NCBI GenBank assembly: GCA_016706365.1
Contig: JADJJU010000024.1
Coordinates: 124,001-188,000 of the forward strand
Reading direction: 5' to 3'
From: Saprospiraceae bacterium
GTDB taxonomy: Bacteria > Bacteroidota > Bacteroidia > Chitinophagales > Saprospiraceae
DNA length: 64,000 bases
Both the position numbers and the translations under genes were made by a program. Below the pieces are notes generated by a model, which saw nothing but the letters and a program-made list of their open reading frames with translations, ran no database searches and was not told the origin of the DNA. Below, piece after piece: positions 1-8,819 of the stretch (position 1 is its first letter; each line of letters begins with the position of its first letter).

Positions 1-1203
1 ATATTTAAGATTTTCATTGACATCCAAATCCTGAAGATTGGGCAATCCGCCCATAAACCCACTGCCATTCAAGGCTGAGCCAAATAAAAACATGGGAGCA
101 GCAGCTCCATGATCTGTTCCCTGAGAAGCATTCTGCTGAGGTCTCCTTCCAAATTCAGAATATGTAAATGCAAGTGTTTTGGAATCCATCCCGGCAAATG
201 CTAGATCACTGTAGAACGCTGTAACATTCTGAGCCAAAGATTGCAACAAATTGGCATGTTGATTGAGCTGTCCGGCATGCGTGTCAAACCCATCCAGTGT
301 CACCATATATAGCTTTGTACCCAGCCCTCCTTTCATCAATCGCGCTACTACAGCCAGCTGATTGCCCAGCGATCCTGAATATGAAGCCTGATTACTGCCT
401 TGCTCATATGCATTAGAAATCACAGTAGCATATTGAAATGTATTATTGGCAACCGTCCTGATGTAAGAAAGCTGCTCTCCATAAGCACATTCCGGCACAT
501 CATTAGCGTCATACAATCCTCCCACTTGAGCGATATAGGCGAGCTGTTCAGGCGAACTCACCGTTACAGCATAGTTGACATTGTCAGTGCCCATAAATGC
601 CAGATTGCCCAGGCCTCCAATCTGAACAGCCGGTGGTATTGCGGGAGGACTCACAAGGAAATCCGGATACTGATCCTCAAATAAGCGACCCAGCCATCCG
701 GTATCCCAGGTTACATTCTCATCACTCGCAGATGCCCAGATATCTGAAGATCTGAAGTGGGAAAGATTCTGATCGGGATATCCCACATTATTCATGATTT
801 TCATACTCCCGCTTTGCCAGTAAGGTTGCAAAGCCGACATTCCCGGATGCATTCCAAGTTCATTGCTCAGGGTCAATGCCTGCCCCTGAGGAATGGCAAT
901 TCCCTGACGAAAATTCTGATACCGACTATAGTCATAGATGGGTATAATAGTATTAAGGCCATCATTTCCTCCTTTCAGCTTGATCATGACAAGCACTCTG
1001 TCAGCATTGCTGGTGCTCAATCCCATCCCAAGAGGAGATGCAGCAAATGTATTAATTGGAGTTTTCCCAAGCAAAAAGGATGCTCCTCCGGCTAGCCCCA
1101 GGCCTTTCAAAAATGATCTGCGGTTCCATTTATCATGATCCGCATCGTGATCTGTGTGCTGGTCTGTAGATGTATGTTTTGCTAAGTGATGATCCTGACA
1201 CAT
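1..1203 (-). CDS. DUF1501 family secreted protein, 3' end beyond window
   Basis: Hand translation from the ATG at 1203 gives 401 codons without a stop, so the gene continues past the left edge. After a His/Asp-rich leader, residues 27-40 read NRRSFLKGLGLAGG, a twin-arginine-like signal, which suggests export in folded form. Conserved stretches are KLKGGNDGLNTIIPI, DGFDTHAGQ, TYSEFGRRPQQN and GTDHGAAAPMF, the hallmarks of DUF1501 (an alkaline-phosphatase-like fold, probably a hydrolase; substrate unknown). The gene starts 19 nt after the stop of the DUF1800 gene on the same strand. DUF1800/DUF1501 pairs are common in Bacteroidota and Planctomycetes and probably act together in the envelope (inference). 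Confidence 0.88.
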   Translation of the reverse strand, partial: MCQDHHLAKHTSTDQHTDHDADHDKWNRRSFLKGLGLAGGASFLLGKTPINTFAASPLGMGLSTSNADRVLVMIKLKGGNDGLNTIIPIYDYSRYQNFRQGIAIPQGQALTLSNELGMHPGMSALQPYWQSGSMKIMNNVGYPDQNLSHFRSSDIWASASDENVTWDTGWLGRLFEDQYPDFLVSPPAIPPAVQIGGLGNLAFMGTDNVNYAVTVSSPEQLAYIAQVGGLYDANDVPECAYGEQLSYIRTVANNTFQYATVISNAYEQGSNQASYSGSLGNQLAVVARLMKGGLGTKLYMVTLDGFDTHAGQLNQHANLLQSLAQNVTAFYSDLAFAGMDSKTLAFTYSEFGRRPQQNASQGTDHGAAAPMFLFGSALNGSGFMGGLPNLQDLDVNENLKY

Positions 1204-1222
1204 ATGAATCTGTTTTTAAAGA

Positions 1223-2672
1223 CTACATTAATTGATACTCCGGCGTTCTTGTTACAAATTGCAGCAGCAATGCTACTTGTGCAGGGACAGTAGGCCAGTC
1301 AAGGTTCCAGCTGCCATCATCATAATAGTTTTGTGGTACTTCCCATTTAAATGCTGTCACAGCGGAACTCAATTGTCTGGAATCATCGAATCCCTTGCTG
1401 GTGATATGAGTCACAAGGTCTGCAGTGATTTCTTCCGGGTTATTATAGGCATTTGTCAATTCCTTAATGAAGTTTGTATATAAATCCGGCTGGCTATTAA
1501 ATAGCAGATATAAATAATACTCCAGACCCAACCATCTTTGAGTCAGTCGGCTGGTATCCACCCAGGTTTTATTTCCCGGCCAACCCTTCACATCCGGCGG
1601 ATCAAAATAAATTGTCCGTTCTCACTGGCTTGCAGCAGGATCAATGTCAACACATCCTGATTGTATGGTAGTTTTGTAGTTTTCAAAAAGGATAAAAAAG
1701 TAATCCAAAGGACTCTTGATCATTGATCCTATGACCTTCTCATCAAAAAAGCGCTCGCTTGCAAACAACACCCTGTAGACAGGAAGCAACTCAAAAGTCA
1801 TTCGCTATCAGTTCCTCTGCCAGTTCGTTGATGAATTCTTCATCCCGTTCCGGAGAAACAAACCATTCATAGAGCTTACCACAAATATGTCTTGCTATCT
1901 CTGTGCCCCGCTCCTGAAATAATAAGTCGTGGAGCCCATCGTAGTTATAGTTGCCTGTCTTGCCAAAAATGGTTTTAGCATCAGGATCATGAAAAAGCGG
2001 AACAAAGCCTATTGGTGCACATAATTCTGTAAATCCATTCCATCCTGTAAGCGCCCTTGCAGCCCCTGCGATATCCTGCTGAGTATATCCATTATCTCTG
2101 CCCAGTGTAAATAATTCAAGCAACTCGCGCGCATAATTTTCATTAGGTTCAAATCTGGTATTTTGCACACCATTCAGAAAAAGCAACATTGCAGGAGTCT
2201 TGCCTATTTCTTTGACAAATGTTTTAAAGTTTCCAAAGACATGATCCTCCAGCAAGCTGTAATATTGATACATGTAAGATGGACAGGCATAAGCTTCCAG
2301 TTTTGTTACAAAATGGTTGTGCCAAAACAAAGTAAGCTTGCCACGAAAGCTATTTGTCAGCATATCATTCATCCAGACCAGCGCCCATGAAAGCACTTGC
2401 TCCTGCAGTTGAGTTTGAAAGTCGGAGTATTGGCTGAGTGCCCAGTTTGCCCAGGGTGGAGCAGCAGCCTTGGGAGCATTCCGTCCCTGATTGATGATGC
2501 TGTTGACAAGTGTATTGGGTTGATTGGCAAGCGCTAGCTGGATCGTATTGTAGTCCGCACCAAATGACATTCGCATATACATATGCCTGATTCTTTCTTC
2601 ATTCCAGGGATTCCCGGAGTCAGGTATATATGGGGCAAGTCCTGTTGTCAAATCACATGCTGCTGTACTCAT
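1223..2672 (-). pseudogene. DUF1800 family protein, interrupted by three frameshifts
   Basis: The ATG is at 2672. The N-terminal 293 residues (NEERIRHMYMRMSFGAD, then NENYARELLELFTLGRDNGY and AARALTGWNGF) are typical of DUF1800. The frame breaks at 1791, but reading on in shifted frames recovers family sequence: FELLPVYRVLFASERFFDEK, then KLPYNQDVLTLILLQAS, then FDPPDVKGWPGNKTWVDTSR to the TAG at 1223-1225. The three shifts fall at or beside short homopolymers (about 1793-1796, 1685-1699 and 1604-1607), and restoring them gives a single protein of about 480 residues. I regard it as probably an intact gene with sequencing indels rather than a true pseudogene. It lies directly upstream of the DUF1501 gene, probably in one operon. 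Confidence 0.85.
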
Positions 2673-2799
2673 AATGAGGTGTTTATGGTATTATAACAGA
2701 AAGTAAAAACGGAAAAAGTTGCGAAGGGACTAAAATACTTCATTTAGACGATGATTGTTGCAGAAAGTTGTATGATGATTGCCTCCTTTACAAAAAATT

Positions 2800-2960
2800 T
2801 ATTTTGGGCATCCCCCCGAGGTACTGCAATTAATGATTCCAAGATACCTGGCTTTTGACTTGCAGTACTCGGGGTCGGGCTATCCGCTTTACTTCCCAGA
2901 GCCGCATATTGATGCGTCTCTGCTCGTGCCCGCTCCTATCCCTGATGCGATAGTTGACAT
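2800..2960 (+). repeat. Structured dispersed intergenic element, copy 1
   Basis: The segment has constant blocks CCCCCCGAGGT, TCGGGCTATCCGCTTTACTTC, AGAGCCGCAT and CTCGTGCCCGCTCCTATC, all found again at 61961-62160. Between the first two blocks, GTACTGCAA pairs with TTGCAGTAC, forming a hairpin. A second hairpin is CAGAGcCGCAT with its complement ATGCGtCTCTG. The second copy has different stem bases that still pair. It lies in the gap between divergent genes. A 61-codon open frame here has no coding character. It resembles intergenic elements I remember from other Bacteroidota, but I cannot name a family. Confidence 0.75.
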
Positions 2961-3115
2961 ATAGATCATTTGCCCTCACCCTTGAATGGACTGACCCTTG
3001 CCCTGGTTATTTAATCTTCATTTCACTTGTTTTTTCAGCCGCCAAACTCAATTTGTTTTAAAATTAGGCTATTTTTCATTGAATTTGAATATATTCGTAT
3101 CTAATTTAATTGTTT

Positions 3116-3658
3116 ATGATGTCAGGAACAAACTCAGATTACAGCACTGGCTACAAGAGTCCGGAAAATCCCTTGAAACAATTGAATGCAGAGTACCATC
3201 ATAAAGATTCGTTTGTCTCTGCGGCCCTATTTTTGTTTGTGATCATGATTGGATATATCCTGCTTAATATGGAGACGTTTGATTGGACCGTATTTGCTCA
3301 GAAAGTCCTGATTTTGGGGCTTTGTTTACTTTTAATATTTGTGTTTGTCCGGTTTAGGTCGAAAAAAGAAAAAATCCCGGCATTTTCACCTGAAAACTAT
3401 AAGCAAATTGTCCAGGACCTGAAGAGCTATTACAAGCCCAATCAGAGGAGTTTTCTGTTCTTTCCATTGCAAATTATTTTTTTCGTTTCTTTTTTCTTCA
3501 TCATTGATGGTGCCTCTCTCCGTCAGATCTCGAATTGGAATTTCTGGAATGAAAATTACCTGATTGGGATTATTGTATTGACTGCGAGTTTCATTTATGA
3601 TACTGGTCAGCGCTATAGAAAGTATCAGCAACTCCGTTCTCTGGAGACTAAGTTCTGA
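3116..3658 (+). CDS. Hypothetical membrane protein
   Basis: This protein of about 180 residues has roughly four hydrophobic segments: one pair near residues 35-53 and 62-79, and one near 115-136 and 146-163. They are separated by a basic cytoplasmic-looking linker with RFRSKKEK and YYKPNQRS. It ends in a charged tail (TGQRYRKYQQLRSLETKF). Two ATGs, 3116 and 3119, are equally plausible starts. An upstream in-frame TTG at 3110 is less likely. I do not recognise the family and assign no function. It precedes the dnaE-type gene by 187 nt and has its own upstream AT-rich region, so it is probably a separate unit. Confidence 0.6.
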   Translation: MMSGTNSDYSTGYKSPENPLKQLNAEYHHKDSFVSAALFLFVIMIGYILLNMETFDWTVFAQKVLILGLCLLLIFVFVRFRSKKEKIPAFSPENYKQIVQDLKSYYKPNQRSFLFFPLQIIFFVSFFFIIDGASLRQISNWNFWNENYLIGIIVLTASFIYDTGQRYRKYQQLRSLETKF

Positions 3659-3768
3659 TGCTATTCCCGTTATCTTGATTTGGGAAGCCGATTCTGGTTT
3701 AGTGCTCTTCCAAATAAGTCCAATAAAAAAACAGCACCTCTACACATACAAGTATCTTTCCTGCGTTA

Positions 3769-3776
3769 TATATTTG
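3769..3776 (+). promoter_or_regulatory. Candidate Bacteroidota -7 element for the DnaE gene
   Basis: TATATTTG matches the Bacteroidota -7 consensus TAnnTTTG, about 70 nt before the DnaE start. No clear -33 TTTG was seen at the expected spacing, so this is tentative. Confidence 0.4.
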
Positions 3777-3795
3777 TCGGCTTAAGCGACTAATA

Positions 3796-3816
3796 ATTGT
3801 CGAATATTACGACAAT
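3796..3816. promoter_or_regulatory. 7-7-7 palindrome upstream of DnaE, candidate operator
   Basis: ATTGTCG and CGACAAT are perfect inverted heptamers separated by AATATTA. The dyad lies 20 nt downstream of the TATATTTG box and 29 nt before the ATG. A further TTGTCG half site occurs at 3774-3779. Position and symmetry suggest a repressor site. Because alternative DnaE polymerases are often damage-inducible, a LexA-like regulator is possible, but this is inference. Confidence 0.5.
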
Positions 3817-3845
3817 GTGTGCAAAAGCGGTAAATGGACTGAGGG

Positions 3846-6785
3846 ATGATACTGAATGCTCACACATATTTTAGTCTTCGATACGGGACACTCTCGCCCG
3901 ATCAGCTCGCGGCAGTGCTCAAGGCCTCGGGATACACAGCCGTGGCATTGACCGATATCAATAATACTTCCTGTGCCTTCCAATTTCAGGAGGCATGCCG
4001 CAAGCTGGATATCCGCTCCGTTCCGGGAATTGAATTTCGCCAGGACAACAAACTACTTTATGTAGGTATCGCCCGCAACCTGGAAGGTTGGCGACAACTT
4101 AATGCCCTGCTTAGTAAGCATTCGATAGAGGGTACTCCATTGCCCGTGATCGCTCCTCAGATGCCCGATACCTACATTATATACCGCAGCCTGCCCAAGG
4201 TCATGGAAGATTTTGCAGAGAATGAATTTTTTGGCATCGCTCCCGAAGAAGCCAATGGATTACACAGCTCCCCCATGCGGAAGTTTGTGAATAAGCTGGT
4301 AGTCTGGTCTGCTGTGACTTTCAAAGACCCCGAAGGATTTAAAGTGCACAAGCTGCTGCGCTGCATCGATCTGAATATTGTCATCGGCAAGCTGACTCCG
4401 CAGGATTGCGCATCGCCCACTGAATTACCCATCTCACCTGAACAAATCAGCGCCGTATTCCATGCCTGGCCTCAGATCGTAGAGCGGACCCGGCTTTTGC
4501 TGGAGGATTGTTTCGTCACACTGGAATCCGGTCTCGGACTCAACAGACAGACCTTCACCGGACGGAAGGAGGATGACCTGAAACTCCTGTATAAGTTGGC
4601 ACTGAATGGCTGCAAGCGGCGATACGGCGCAGAGCAGGAGCAGGCACTCGCACGCACGCACAAGGAGCTGAAAGTCATCGATCGCCTGGGTTTTTGTGCC
4701 TATTTTCTGATTACATGGGACATCATACGCTATGCCCGATCGGCGGGATACTTTCATGTGGGACGGGGCAGCGGAGCCAATAGTATTGTGGCTTATAATC
4801 TGGGTATCACCGACGTGGATCCGATGGAGCTGGATCTTTATTTTGAGCGATTTATCAATCCCCACCGGACTTCCCCGCCCGATTTTGATATCGACTTCTC
4901 CTGGGATGAGCGGGATGATGTTACGGACTACATCTTCAAGCGCTACGGGATGGAACACACTGCCCTTCTCGGTACTTACAATACCTTCAAGGGAAAGTCC
5001 ATCATCCGCGAGCTCGGCAAGGTCCTGGGTCTGCCCAAGGATGATATCGACAGCATCGTCGAGCAGCCCTTCGCAACTGAAAAACATCACCCCTATGCCA
5101 AACATATCTTCCGTTACGGAAAGCTGATCGAAGGTTTCCCCAATTACCTCTCCATCCATGCCGGAGGTATCCTCATCGCCGAAAAACCCATTCACTATCA
5201 CACCGCTCAGCAGATGATGCCCAAGGGTTTTCCCATAGTGCATTTTGACATGTACGGCGCTGAGGATCTGGGTTACCACAAATATGATGTGCTCAGTCAG
5301 CGGGGTCTCGGCCATATCAAGGAATCAGTGGATATCATCTACCGCAATCAGGGACGCGAGGTCAATGTACATGACATCGCCCGTATCAAGCAGGATGAGC
5401 GGGTGCGCAGCTTGCTGCGTTCCGGTAGCTGCATCGGGTGTTTCTATATTGAGTCTCCTGCCATGCGGGGATTGCTGACCAAGCTGGCCTGTGACAATTA
5501 TGTGCATTTGGTAGCTGCCAGTTCCATCATCCGGCCGGGTGTGGCCAAGTCAGGGATGATGCGCGAGTATATTCAGCGTTTTCACAAACCCGACAGTATC
5601 CGGTATTTGCATCCGATTTTTGAAAAGCATCTCGGGGAGACATTCGGGGTAATGGTATATCAGGAAGATGTGATGAAGATTGTGCATCATTTTGCGGGAT
5701 TGGATCTGGATGAGTCCGATGTTTTGCGGCGCATCATGACAGGTAAAAAGAAAAGTTCGGACACATTTTTTCAGTTGCAGCAAAAGTTCTTTCGCAATTG
5801 CAAAGAGCGGGGCTACAGCGATGCCCTGACCAATGAAGTATGGCGGCAGGTGGAGAGCTTCAGCGGCTACTCATTCTGCAAAGCCCATTCCGCCAGTTTT
5901 GCAGTAGAATCCTTTCAGAGCTTATATCTCAAAGCCTATTACCCCAAGGAATTCATGGTCGCAGTGATCAATAATTTTGGGGGTTTTTACTCCACCGAGC
6001 TCTATGTCCATGAGGCGCGTATGTGCGGCGCGCAAATCGAAGCACCCTGTGTAAATCACTCCGATTACCTGACCAATATTTACGGGGAAAGAATTTTCAT
6101 CGGCTTTGTGCACATGCAGCATTTGGAGCGAAAAGTAGCTCATGCGATTGTCCGGGAGCGGCATCAGCATGGTCCGTACAGGCATCTGGAAGATTTTGTC
6201 CGGAGAGTGGATATTTCGCAGGAGCAATTGACCATATTGATTCGTATAGGAGCTTTTCGCTTTACAGGTATGAGCAAATGCTCGCTGATGTGGGAGAAAA
6301 ATGCATTCTATGAACAGGCACAGGCACAAGTGGGACACATGGCATTGTTTGAAGAAGAGGAGATACACTACGATTTACCTGCACTGGAAGAGCTTCCTCA
6401 GGATCAGGCTTTTGACGAAATAGAGATTCTGGGATTTCCCCTCTGTCCTCCCTTTGACCTGATCGACACCCGGCCCCAGGACAAGTTGATTTATGCAGAC
6501 GACATGAAGCGATATAATGGAAAGCAGGTGAGTATGCTGGGTTACTACGTCACCCGCAAACCGGTCACTACGATCAAACGCGAGCTGATGGCATTCGGCA
6601 CCTGGGTGGATGAACGCGGCAGATTTTTTGACAGCACGCATTTTCCTCCGGAATTTAAAAAATTTCCCTTTAAAGGCTCAGGCTGTTACCTCATCAAAGG
6701 CAAGATTGTTCCCGACTTTGATTTCCCCAGTCTCGAAGTCAGCTACATGGAAAAACTGCCTTATGTGAAAGATGGGAGGTATTGA
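3846..6785 (+). CDS. dnaE: DNA polymerase III alpha subunit, short DnaE type
   Basis: This is a 979-residue C-family DNA polymerase, shorter than replicative DnaE proteins of about 1150 or more residues. An N-terminal PHP domain opens with NAHTYFSLRYG; the usual first HxH histidine is Asn and the ALTDxxN motif is ALTDINNTS, so metal binding is probably impaired. The palm carries HVGRGSGANSIVAY and PPDFDIDFSWDERDD, with acidic residues near 346-350, and KYDVL with Asp481 is the likely third catalytic carboxylate. A finger region (GVMVYQEDVMKI, SGYSFCKAHSASFA) and a C-terminal OB-like part follow. By length and architecture it is probably the error-prone or accessory DnaE of Bacteroidota rather than the replicase. 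No imuA or imuB neighbour is present. An operator-like palindrome lies just upstream. Confidence 0.9.
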   Translation: MILNAHTYFSLRYGTLSPDQLAAVLKASGYTAVALTDINNTSCAFQFQEACRKLDIRSVPGIEFRQDNKLLYVGIARNLEGWRQLNALLSKHSIEGTPLPVIAPQMPDTYIIYRSLPKVMEDFAENEFFGIAPEEANGLHSSPMRKFVNKLVVWSAVTFKDPEGFKVHKLLRCIDLNIVIGKLTPQDCASPTELPISPEQISAVFHAWPQIVERTRLLLEDCFVTLESGLGLNRQTFTGRKEDDLKLLYKLALNGCKRRYGAEQEQALARTHKELKVIDRLGFCAYFLITWDIIRYARSAGYFHVGRGSGANSIVAYNLGITDVDPMELDLYFERFINPHRTSPPDFDIDFSWDERDDVTDYIFKRYGMEHTALLGTYNTFKGKSIIRELGKVLGLPKDDIDSIVEQPFATEKHHPYAKHIFRYGKLIEGFPNYLSIHAGGILIAEKPIHYHTAQQMMPKGFPIVHFDMYGAEDLGYHKYDVLSQRGLGHIKESVDIIYRNQGREVNVHDIARIKQDERVRSLLRSGSCIGCFYIESPAMRGLLTKLACDNYVHLVAASSIIRPGVAKSGMMREYIQRFHKPDSIRYLHPIFEKHLGETFGVMVYQEDVMKIVHHFAGLDLDESDVLRRIMTGKKKSSDTFFQLQQKFFRNCKERGYSDALTNEVWRQVESFSGYSFCKAHSASFAVESFQSLYLKAYYPKEFMVAVINNFGGFYSTELYVHEARMCGAQIEAPCVNHSDYLTNIYGERIFIGFVHMQHLERKVAHAIVRERHQHGPYRHLEDFVRRVDISQEQLTILIRIGAFRFTGMSKCSLMWEKNAFYEQAQAQVGHMALFEEEEIHYDLPALEELPQDQAFDEIEILGFPLCPPFDLIDTRPQDKLIYADDMKRYNGKQVSMLGYYVTRKPVTTIKRELMAFGTWVDERGRFFDSTHFPPEFKKFPFKGSGCYLIKGKIVPDFDFPSLEVSYMEKLPYVKDGRY

Positions 6786-6875
6786 TTGGAGGGCTCTGGA
6801 GCTCAGGAAAGGGAGTAATTCAGAGGATAATGAGTAAAATCGAAGGAGTTTTGAAGGAGGGATTGGAGTAGAAAG

Positions 6876-7209
6876 GTGATGTCTTGCTGCGCCTGCGGCT
6901 TGCAAGGTGATGTTTTTTCGCGGGGCAAGCCGCGAAAAAGTGATGTCTTGCAACTTTTTTCAGCTTCGCTTCAAAAGTTGCAAGGTGATGTGCGGTCGGA
7001 GCCCGCGGTTGGGCTCCAGTTTTGGGTATGGGTCAGTTAGGAAAGTGAGACGACTGGAACACTACTCTAAACACCCACCCACAAAGCTCCCAAACTCCAC
7101 GCAAGCCTTTGTTTTCAACGTGCTGAAGAAAACAAAAAGACATCACCTTCTGAAGCGTAGCTGAAAGAAGACATCACCCCGGCGCAGCGCAGCGCAGCCG
7201 GGACATCAC
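6876..7209. repeat. Hairpin array 1, 7-nt spacers GTGATGT / ACATCAC
   Basis: The left arm has GTGATGT at 6876, 6907, 6940 and 6985. The three gaps are filled exactly by hairpins of 24, 26 and 38 nt, for example TTTTTCGCGG paired with CCGCGAAAAA, and CTTGCAACTTTT paired with AAAAGTTGCAAG. After a middle part of about 115 nt, the right arm runs in the opposite sense. It has ACATCAC at 7140, 7171 and 7203, separated by hairpins of 24 and 25 nt and preceded by another of about 33 nt. Loops share the word GAAGCGTAGCTGAA or its complement. There is no gene in it. It lies between the dnaE and fic 3' ends. A near-identical copy lies on the other side of fic. Confidence 0.9.
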
Positions 7210-7320
7210 CTGCCTACGAGCCAGCCACTTCATTAGGTCAATAGAAGTAGATGGTAAAATTACTGAATCAACCTAGATGTCATCATATCAGAGATGGTTG
7301 AGGAGAATGATTCTAAACTG

Positions 7321-8475
7321 TTACAATCTGAACATTTTGACATATTCTTCAAATACAAAAACTCGGTTGCGGCTTTGTCCGGTCAACTCTTTAAGAATGC
7401 CTGCCTGCACAAAATCGCTCACAAGGTCGTTGGCAGATTTATAGCTTACACCCAACAGTTGTTGTACTTGATTTACATGCACCACCGGCTTTTTGAATAG
7501 ATTTTGTAAAAGCAGATTAGCATTATTGGCTCTTTTGCCAAAGTTTTGGATCAGGTTCACTTCCAGAGCGGCCTTTAATTCCAGTATGGCAGAAAGTGTT
7601 TGAGCAGCATTTTCTGCTGTTTCCGCCACTCCGACAAGAAAATACTTTAGCCATTGGGTCATATCATTTTTGCTGCGCACAAAGGTCAGATTGTCATAAT
7701 AAAGACCTTTATTTTTTTCAAAAAAAGCGGATAGGTAGAGAAGTGGCTTTTGTAGTATTTTTTGATCAACCAAAAATAATGTAATGAGTAGTCTGCCGAT
7801 ACGACCATTTCCATCCAAAAATGGGTGAATGGTTTCAAACTGATAATGAGCAATACCGGTTTTAATGAGTGCAGGAACATTGATTTCATCATTGTGGAGG
7901 AATTTTTCCAAATCACTCATCAGATCAGGAACAAAATTTTGATTTGGCGGGATAAATATGGCATCAGAAAGGCTATGCCCACCAATCCAGTTTTGACTAT
8001 TCCGGTATTCACCCGGTAATTTATGTTCACCACGCACACTACTTAGAAGGGTTCTATGAGTTTGCTTAATAAGTCGGGAAGAAATAGGCAATTGCTTGAG
8101 TTCTTCTATAGCTTGATTGAGTGCTTTGATGTAGTTATTAACTTCCTGCCAGTCGTTTTTTCGTTCCGGTGCTATTTCGTCTTCGTCAAGAAGTGCTTCA
8201 TCCATTTGAGTTTGAGTACCTTCTATACGACTGGAAACCACCGCTTCTTTAGTAACGTGTAACTGAATAAACAAATCAATATTGGGAACCAGGCGTGCAT
8301 ATGAATTCAACTCTCCTAATTTAATCGCTGCTTTTTCAATAAGCAGATTTATGCTTTGGTCCTCCCACTGCCATTGGTCATTTATATGCGAGGGCAGGAA
8401 GTGGCTATAACCCGTAGGATGTTTATCCAGTTTACCCGATTGATATGACTCTAATTTTATCATATTATTTATCAA
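7321..8475 (-). CDS. Fic family protein (probable AMP transferase)
   Basis: This 384-residue protein has the Fic core HPFLDGNGRIGR near residues 216-227. The His is the catalytic base, and the loop binds the nucleotide phosphates. An inhibitory helix motif SSRIEGT lies near residues 80-86, placing the self-inhibited glutamate in the N-terminal half (class II architecture). The C-terminal 90 residues (VVHVNQVQQLLGVSYKSAND) look like a winged helix-turn-helix, so it may bind DNA or regulate itself. The protein is probably a nucleotidyl-transferring modifier; its target is unknown. The ATG at 8475 is used; MIKLES five codons later is an alternative. The gene stands alone between two copies of a repeat of roughly 400 bp, which hints at past mobility. 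Confidence 0.9.
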   Translation of the reverse strand: MINNMIKLESYQSGKLDKHPTGYSHFLPSHINDQWQWEDQSINLLIEKAAIKLGELNSYARLVPNIDLFIQLHVTKEAVVSSRIEGTQTQMDEALLDEDEIAPERKNDWQEVNNYIKALNQAIEELKQLPISSRLIKQTHRTLLSSVRGEHKLPGEYRNSQNWIGGHSLSDAIFIPPNQNFVPDLMSDLEKFLHNDEINVPALIKTGIAHYQFETIHPFLDGNGRIGRLLITLFLVDQKILQKPLLYLSAFFEKNKGLYYDNLTFVRSKNDMTQWLKYFLVGVAETAENAAQTLSAILELKAALEVNLIQNFGKRANNANLLLQNLFKKPVVHVNQVQQLLGVSYKSANDLVSDFVQAGILKELTGQSRNRVFVFEEYVKMFRL

Positions 8476-8480
8476 CTACA

Positions 8481-8553
8481 AAAGTAACATAAAAATAATG
8501 TTATTTTACTTTAAGCCCCCCAAAGTAAAATAAAAGAATCCTTATGTTACTTT
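8481..8553. promoter_or_regulatory. Paired AAAGTAAcAT dyads upstream of fic
   Basis: AAAGTAACAT (8481) faces ATGTTATTTTACTTT (8498-8512), and AAAGTAAAAT (8522) faces ATGTTACTTT (8544-8553). There are thus two inverted pairs of one word immediately upstream of the fic start. The arrangement suits an operator, possibly for the protein's own C-terminal helix-turn-helix (inference). Confidence 0.5.
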
Positions 8554-8621
8554 CCTAACCCTAAGGCGCGTGACGAATCGCCTGACCCACCCAACACCAA
8601 TTTGCAAGTTTCCCCCCCCTG

Positions 8622-8716
8622 ATAATTTGCAAGTTTTCCGTACAGGGGAGCAAGAAATGTACATTTCAAAAGTACTCTAAGACCGAATTTGACATGTAAA
8701 ACTGGCAAATTTAGAG
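8622..8716 (+). repeat. Dispersed repeat (ATAATTTGCAAGTTTT type), copy 1
   Basis: It begins ATAATTTGCAAGTTTTCC, continues through AAGAAATGTA and GAATTTGAC, and ends AAACTGGCAAATTTA. The same order and spacing recur at 50732-50830. TTTGCAAGTTTT and AAACTGGCAAA form imperfect ends. Each copy lies within 150 bp of a hairpin array. An extra TTTGCAAGTTT occurs at 8601. Confidence 0.7.
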
Positions 8717-8819
8717 TCCCAGTACCCGAACTGCTCAGTATATGTGAGCTAATTTAAAGGCGTCAGGAGAGGCCAGCTTGGGATGAGTGTGTGTATTAAG
8801 GTAATTTTCAGGTAGCGAG

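Noticed and set aside
400..1138. Plus-strand frames over the left edge
   Set aside because: They are shadows of the minus-strand DUF1501 gene.
2779..2964. 61-codon plus-strand frame
   Set aside because: It lies wholly within the structured dispersed element; the other copy does not keep the frame.
4434..5315. 293-codon antisense frame inside dnaE
   Set aside because: It mirrors the conserved polymerase domain; no family features and the sense strand is clearly coding.
6876..7209. Integron attC sites or IS200/IS605 ends
   Set aside because: No GTTRRRY core or integrase was seen, and no transposase gene is adjacent; hairpins are multiple and of fixed length.
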